A stretch of DNA of 64,000 nucleotides from JAYYZW01 sp965217605 (GTDB lineage: Bacteria; Pseudomonadota; Gammaproteobacteria; Ga0077536), in the NCBI GenBank assembly GCA_965217605.1, contig CBDCJB010000017.1, positions 62,001 through 126,000 of the forward strand, given 5' to 3'. The notes under the pieces are model-generated. The model was not told the DNA's origin. It saw nothing but the letters and a program-made list of their open reading frames with translations, and searched no databases. How positions within the stretch are numbered: the first letter of the stretch is position 1; each line of letters starts with the position of its first letter. Position numbers and translations under genes: made by a program. Below are positions 60,231 through 64,000 of the stretch, piece after piece.

Positions 60231-61868
60231 ATGGCTGACTGGTACCCCAAAAAAACGCTCGGATCCTTAGCCGATTCGGTCGCGCAAAAATTCGGGCCGA
60301 GAGAAGCGCTGGTGTTCGAGGACGAACGCTATACGTTCGATGAGCTTGCGCAAAAAATCGATCAAACCGCGAAAGGATTCATGGCGCTGGGCATCAAGCC
60401 GGGCGACCACGTTGCCATCTGGTTGATGAACCGTTCGGAATGGATCTTCATCTTGTTCGCCCTGGCGAAGGTCGGCGCCGTCCAGGTTCCGGCCAACACC
60501 CGATTTCGTACGAACGATCTGGCCTATTTGCTCAAGCAGTCCGATTCGAAATACCTCATCGCACACGACAAATCGGGTCCGATCGATTTCTACGCAATGA
60601 TCGATGAAGTGCTTGCGATGCCCGACGGGGGAACCGTGATCGACGATCCGGAATATCCGGAAATGCGACAGGTGGTTATCTTCGGTGAGGACACGCCGCG
60701 AGGCACGGTCAACTGGGACGACGTGATCGCCGCCGGTGATTCGACCGATGACGCAGCACTGAAAACGCGTGCTGATGCCGTCGATGCGGACGACCCGTGC
60801 TTCATGATGTACACCTCAGGCACGACCGGCTTTCCCAAAGGCGTCGTACACAACCATGTAATGATACGCCTCGTCGAGAGCCGCGCCTTTCGCCTGTCGA
60901 TCAATGAAAACGATACCTTGCTCAATTACCTGCCCCTGTTTCACCTCTTTGCTTACTCAGAGGGCGCAATGGTTTGCATGTTGACGGGTGCGCGGCAGAT
61001 CCTGACGGAAACCTTCGACCCGGATGAAAGCATCAAACTGGTCGAACGCGAACGGGTCACGATCATGAACGGGTTCGAAACGCATCTTAAAGATCTCACC
61101 GATGCCCATGAGCGCAACCGCGGTGACGTTTCGAGTTTGCGCATCGGATTGTTCGCGTGCGGGATGCGGAGCTCGGTGCCGATCTGTCGCAAAGCCGCCG
61201 AAGTGCTCGCGCCGCTGCATTCGATAAGCTTATACGGCATGAGCGAAATCGGCCCGGCGATCACGGTAGGCTCTCTGGGCGATAGCCTGGAACAATCCGC
61301 GGAATCATCCGGCTATCCGGTACCCGGGTACGACATCAAGGTCATCGATCCCGAAACCGGGATGGAACAACCGGCCGGTGAGCTCGGCGAGATCGTCGTG
61401 CGAGGCTACTGTTTGTTGATGTGCTATTACAATAAGCCTGATGAGACGGCCGCATGCTACGACGACGATGGGTGGTTTCACACGGGCGATACCGGCTTGT
61501 GTCGCTCGGACGGCTATATTCGATTCGTCGGGCGTTACAAGGACATGTTGAAGGTCGGTGGAGAGAACGTCGATCCGATGGAAGTGGAAGCGCTGTTGCT
61601 TCAAGCGCCCGGGGTTTCACAGGTCGCCGTGGTGAGCTATCCCGATGAGCGCCTGACCGAAGTCCCAGTCGCGTTCGTGCAGAAAACGGGCGAACTCGAC
61701 ATGGCCGAGGACTCGCTCATCGATTATTGTCGAGGCAAAGTAGCCACGTTCAAGATCCCGCGCCACGTACTGTTCATCGATGAGCTCCCGATGACGGCGT
61801 CTGGAAAAATACGCAAAGTCGAATTGCGAAAATCAGCTTTAGAACGAATAGCGGAAAAGGAGAACTAA
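60231..61868 (+). CDS. AMP-dependent acyl-CoA synthetase / ligase
   Basis: 545 residues, the family norm. MMYTSGTTGFPKGVVHNH (about 192-209) is the P-loop-like A3 motif; SLYGMSEIGPAITVGS, GWFHTGDTG and the terminal TASGKIRKVEL with its acyl-adenylating Lys complete the ANL set. It activates a carboxylic acid to its CoA thioester. It lies divergent from the CoA transferase and directly upstream (2 bp) of the HbpS/GlcG-like gene, so the two are co-transcribed. Confidence 0.93.
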   Translation: MADWYPKKTLGSLADSVAQKFGPREALVFEDERYTFDELAQKIDQTAKGFMALGIKPGDHVAIWLMNRSEWIFILFALAKVGAVQVPANTRFRTNDLAYLLKQSDSKYLIAHDKSGPIDFYAMIDEVLAMPDGGTVIDDPEYPEMRQVVIFGEDTPRGTVNWDDVIAAGDSTDDAALKTRADAVDADDPCFMMYTSGTTGFPKGVVHNHVMIRLVESRAFRLSINENDTLLNYLPLFHLFAYSEGAMVCMLTGARQILTETFDPDESIKLVERERVTIMNGFETHLKDLTDAHERNRGDVSSLRIGLFACGMRSSVPICRKAAEVLAPLHSISLYGMSEIGPAITVGSLGDSLEQSAESSGYPVPGYDIKVIDPETGMEQPAGELGEIVVRGYCLLMCYYNKPDETAACYDDDGWFHTGDTGLCRSDGYIRFVGRYKDMLKVGGENVDPMEVEALLLQAPGVSQVAVVSYPDERLTEVPVAFVQKTGELDMAEDSLIDYCRGKVATFKIPRHVLFIDELPMTASGKIRKVELRKSALERIAEKEN

Positions 61869-61870
61869 CA

Positions 61871-62290
61871 ATGCCGAAGTCTTACTCGAAACAAACGATC
61901 TCATATGCGGCTGCTGCCGATATGGTCGCTGCCGCGATAAAGAAAGCCGACGAATTGGGGTGCAAACAAAACGTCGCAGTCGTCGATGACGGCGGGAATC
62001 TGACGGCGTTCGGCCGCATGGACGGCGCGCCGATACTCGGCGTGGAAGGCTGCCAACGAAAGGCCTTTACCGCACTTTTTGGCGTAGGAACCCGGGATCT
62101 ATACGGCGCGATCAAGGACGACCAGGCGCTCGTCGTCGGGCTTTCGCATTTCTCCAGGGCGACCATGATCGGCGGCGGCCTGCCGATCGTCATTGACGGC
62201 GAAATTATCGGCGGGATCGGGGTCGGCGGTGGTTCGGTCGATGAAGACGTCGCCTGCGCCGAGGCCGGGCTGACCGTCGTCGCGAGTTGA
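61871..62290 (+). CDS. HbpS/GlcG family protein
   Basis: 139 residues. The family pattern is complete: ISYAAAADMVAAAIKKADELG, VAVVDDGGNLTAFGRMDGA, and GGGLPIVIDGEIIGGIGVGGGSVDEDVACAEAGL. Members bind heme or cobalamin or ride along with glycolate and diol genes; the catalytic role is unclear. Two bases separate it from the acyl-CoA synthetase stop, indicating one transcript. It converges on the ArsC-like selenoprotein gene, with 3 bp between stops. Confidence 0.9.
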   Translation: MPKSYSKQTISYAAAADMVAAAIKKADELGCKQNVAVVDDGGNLTAFGRMDGAPILGVEGCQRKAFTALFGVGTRDLYGAIKDDQALVVGLSHFSRATMIGGGLPIVIDGEIIGGIGVGGGSVDEDVACAEAGLTVVAS

Positions 62291-62293
62291 TGC

Positions 62294-62635
62294 TCAGCGC
62301 ATCAACGCTTGACGATATTCCTCCTCGTTAAAGCCGACCAGGAGCGTTTTCCCCGCCCGGACGACCGGCGCCCGCAGGTTCCCGGTCGGGCCGAGCATCG
62401 CATCGACGATTTCTTTCGACGGTTTGCCCTTGGGTTTGAACGTCGAGACCTTTTTGCCTTTAGCGACGATGACGGTCGCCGCCGCCTTGGCCAATTCGCG
62501 CGCGTCGCTGCGACCGAGCTTGCGCGATGCCGGTACGGTTTCCTTGGTCTCGAGCCCGTTGGCATCCATGAACTTGGATGCTCTGCCGCAGCTGGTTCAG
62601 CCGTTGCGAAAGTAGTACCAATTGATCGCAGCCAT
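62294..62635 (-). CDS. ArsC-family selenoprotein (UxxC thioredoxin-like)
   Basis: 113 residues if the UGA at 62599-62597 is Sec13. From ATG at 62635: MAAINWYYFRNG-U-TSCGRASKFMDANG, continuing in frame with SRKLGRSDARELAKAA, LGPTGNLRAPVVRAGKTLLVGFNEEEY. The ArsC/Spx-like thioredoxin fold normally has CxxC here, so U-T-S-C is the redox motif. A hairpin lies 15 nt after the UGA. A start at the downstream ATG (62569), the one automatic callers would choose, would lack the active site. It probably reduces an arsenate-like or disulfide substrate; exact role unknown. Confidence 0.9.
62562..62581 (-). promoter_or_regulatory. Bacterial SECIS-like hairpin for the ArsC-like gene
   Basis: On the minus strand GCATCCA, loop AGTTCA, TGGATGC: seven perfect pairs and a six-base loop with the GU that SelB recognises. 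It starts 15 nt after the UGA, nearly the same spacing as for the Gpx gene, and its loop shares the A-G-N-U-C pattern. Confidence 0.85.
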
Positions 62636-62726
62636 GACCGATGTCCGGAATGTAAATTATGGTAGTGCGCTAACCGAACGGTAGTCTATCATCCATTCTC
62701 ACAGTGATTGAAAGGTGTCGATCAAG
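62636..62726. promoter_or_regulatory. Divergent promoter region
   Basis: Ninety-one bases separate the start of the ArsC-like selenoprotein gene from the start of peptide deformylase. This must hold promoters for both directions; I could not fix -35/-10 boxes with confidence. Confidence 0.4.
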
Positions 62727-63305
62727 ATGGCGGTATTAGAGATTGCACAGATTGGCGAGCCGGTACTCCGCGAGCAGGCGATACCGGTCGCGCAAGAGGA
62801 GATTGAAACACCGGCGATCCAATCGTTCATCGACGATTTGGTCGAGACCATGCGCGACGCGAACGGCGCCGGCCTCGCCGCGATCCAGGTCTACCGCCCG
62901 ATCCGGATCTGCGCGGTCGACGTGCGCGCGCCTAACCCGCGTTACCCCTATATGCCCGGGATTCCGCTCACGGTCATGATCAACCCGGAGATCACGCCGC
63001 TGACTGAAGAGACATTCGACAACTACGAAGGCTGTCTATCGGTGCCGAATATTCGGGGTTTAGTCGCGCGCTGTGTGGAAATCAAGCTGCGTTACCTCGA
63101 TCGCAATGCGCAAATGCAAGAAGAGATCGTCAAAGGTATCAGTGCGGGTGTTTATCAGCATGAGTGCGATCATCTGGACGGAAAGTTATTCATCGACGGA
63201 GTGAAAGACCCCAACACACTCACGACTTGGCCTAACTTCGAACGTCATCACCAATCGGAATTTTTCAAGCAAGCCGAAGCGATCGTGCGTCAGTACGGCA
63301 GTTGA
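62727..63305 (+). CDS. def: Peptide deformylase
   Basis: 192 residues. The three motifs are present: GAGLAAIQV (motif I, 47-55), EGCLSV with metal ligand Cys103, and QHECDH with His145, Glu146 and His149. It removes the N-formyl group from new polypeptides using Fe2+ or Zn2+. Motif I has Ile where most have Pro (AAxQ), typical of less conserved paralogues. The ATG at 62727 with AAAGG upstream is preferred to a GTG 12 bases earlier. The usual def partner fmt is not adjacent, so this may be an accessory copy. Confidence 0.92.
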   Translation: MAVLEIAQIGEPVLREQAIPVAQEEIETPAIQSFIDDLVETMRDANGAGLAAIQVYRPIRICAVDVRAPNPRYPYMPGIPLTVMINPEITPLTEETFDNYEGCLSVPNIRGLVARCVEIKLRYLDRNAQMQEEIVKGISAGVYQHECDHLDGKLFIDGVKDPNTLTTWPNFERHHQSEFFKQAEAIVRQYGS

Positions 63306-63327
63306 GACGATCGAGCCCGTCGACCTC

Positions 63328-64000
63328 ATGAGCTATCCGAGCTGGGACGAGATCCGCAACTCATTCTGGCTCGAGGGCGTCGATTTTCCGCAACTCGATG
63401 ACGAGACACCCTCGTTCATGCGGCTGCCCATCGCAAATAATAAACGCGACCTTGACGGCGCGGACGTGGCGATCATCGGGGCGCCCTATGTCGCCGGCTA
63501 CGGCGAGTACGGCGGTGTCGGTAAAGACGAGTGGCTGTCCGCGCCCAAGCGCGTGCGGCAGCAGTCGGCACGTTACGGATCGGGATACGTCCAGGAGTTC
63601 GATCTGGACGTCTTCGAGTATCTCAACGTCGTCGATTACGGCGATGCGGCCATACCTCCGGAGGCGAACGATGCCCCCACACCGGAGAATATCCTACGGG
63701 CGCAAACGGCCGTCGTGGATAAAGTCGGTGACTGTCTGGACGCCGGCGCATTACCGATCGTCATAGGACAGAACTCGCCTTGCGCTTCCTACGCGGTAGC
63801 GAAGCCGGTCGCCGAACGCGTCGACGGCAAGGTCGGGTGCATTTGCCTGGATACCCACTGGGACGCCAAGCCCATCGACCGATTGACGATGGACCCCCGC
63901 ATCGCCGGCAGCGGCAGTTGGAAGCACAAGATGTACGAGTTCCATCCAAACATGGACAAGCGCAACCTGGTCGAGATCGGCGAGCGCGGCATGCTCGAAG
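63328..64000 (+). CDS. Agmatinase/arginase-superfamily ureohydrolase-like protein (3' end outside window)
   Basis: The frame is open to the end of the window, about 224 residues seen. VAIIGAPYVAGYGEYGGVGKDEWLSAPKRVRQQSARYG resembles the N-terminal part of agmatinases (GxPxDxGxxxRxGxxxGPxxIR). The metal sites are altered: GQNSP (147-151) replaces GGDHS and LDTHWDAKP (Asp175, His177, Asp179) replaces DAHxD, so the first metal His is missing while the second motif stands. It is a divergent ureohydrolase-like enzyme; substrate unknown. It starts 22 bp after deformylase. Confidence 0.75.
   Translation, partial: MSYPSWDEIRNSFWLEGVDFPQLDDETPSFMRLPIANNKRDLDGADVAIIGAPYVAGYGEYGGVGKDEWLSAPKRVRQQSARYGSGYVQEFDLDVFEYLNVVDYGDAAIPPEANDAPTPENILRAQTAVVDKVGDCLDAGALPIVIGQNSPCASYAVAKPVAERVDGKVGCICLDTHWDAKPIDRLTMDPRIAGSGSWKHKMYEFHPNMDKRNLVEIGERGMLE

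Overview
The window reads as a chromosomal segment of a Gammaproteobacterium. It is GC-rich and densely coded on both strands, with REP-type palindromes, a PEP-CTERM-like sorting signal of the VPLPAALWLF kind and a TIGR04073-like exosortase-associated protein. No rRNA, tRNA or CRISPR array was seen. The lineage must decode UGA as selenocysteine: two genes carry an in-frame UGA at the catalytic position, each followed by a bacterial SECIS-like hairpin (glutathione peroxidase at 51718-52197; ArsC-like thioredoxin-fold protein at 62294-62635).

Layout. 1-12.4 kb: isochorismatase-type hydrolase, FemAB/GNAT-like protein, flippase-like membrane protein, GYD protein, HyuA/HyuB, nitrilase-type N-carbamoyl amidohydrolase, luciferase-like monooxygenase, lipoprotein, heme-oxygenase-fold diiron protein, class IV aminotransferase and a Cys-rich secreted protein. 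12.5-20.5 kb: a giant PEP-CTERM-type surface protein gene broken by a nonsense codon and by an IS1380 copy, followed by a 2.6-kb IS1595-type transposon carrying a DNA methyltransferase-endonuclease fusion. 20.5-28.5 kb: Rieske dioxygenase pair, frameshifted aldehyde dehydrogenase, sulfurtransferase, FAD monooxygenase and CoA transferase. 28.5-34.2 kb: a more AT-rich island of small orphan genes with a proteasome-type Ntn hydrolase, microproteins, a YodC-like gene and an IS1595 transposase, ending against a truncated methyltransferase. 34.6-45.5 kb: one-carbon and amino-nitrogen block (dimethylglycine/sarcosine dehydrogenase-like, isochorismatase-type hydrolase, glutamine-synthetase-like ligase, MDR reductase, NAD-kinase-like protein, divergent split glycine-decarboxylase pair, MetE-like methyltransferase). 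45.6-54.7 kb: alpha/beta hydrolase, GST, duplicated SnoaL-like secreted proteins around a PhyH dioxygenase, gene remnants, amidase, selenoprotein Gpx, NtaA-type monooxygenase, AAT-like hydrolase. 54.7-64 kb: IS4 element, M19-like dipeptidase, CitE-like lyase, TauD-like dioxygenase, CoA transferase, acyl-CoA synthetase, HbpS/GlcG protein, selenoprotein ArsC-like, peptide deformylase, ureohydrolase-like (cut by the window end).

The catabolic genes fit use of small nitrogenous compounds. Ring amides would be opened by HyuAB, carbamoyl amides cut by nitrilase or isochorismatase hydrolases, N-methyl groups oxidised by the DMGDH-like enzyme and amino acids decarboxylated by the GcvP-like pair. This pathway is inference from gene content. 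Strongest leads for something new: the transposon with its methyltransferase-nuclease passenger, the divergent GcvP-like/MetE-like/NAD-kinase-like operon, the Ntn hydrolase with overlapping micro-ORF, and the two selenoproteins. Several repeat families (a 145-bp MITE-like element, a 104-bp palindrome, REP/BIME units) sit exactly at gene 3' ends and supply stop codons or C-terminal residues.
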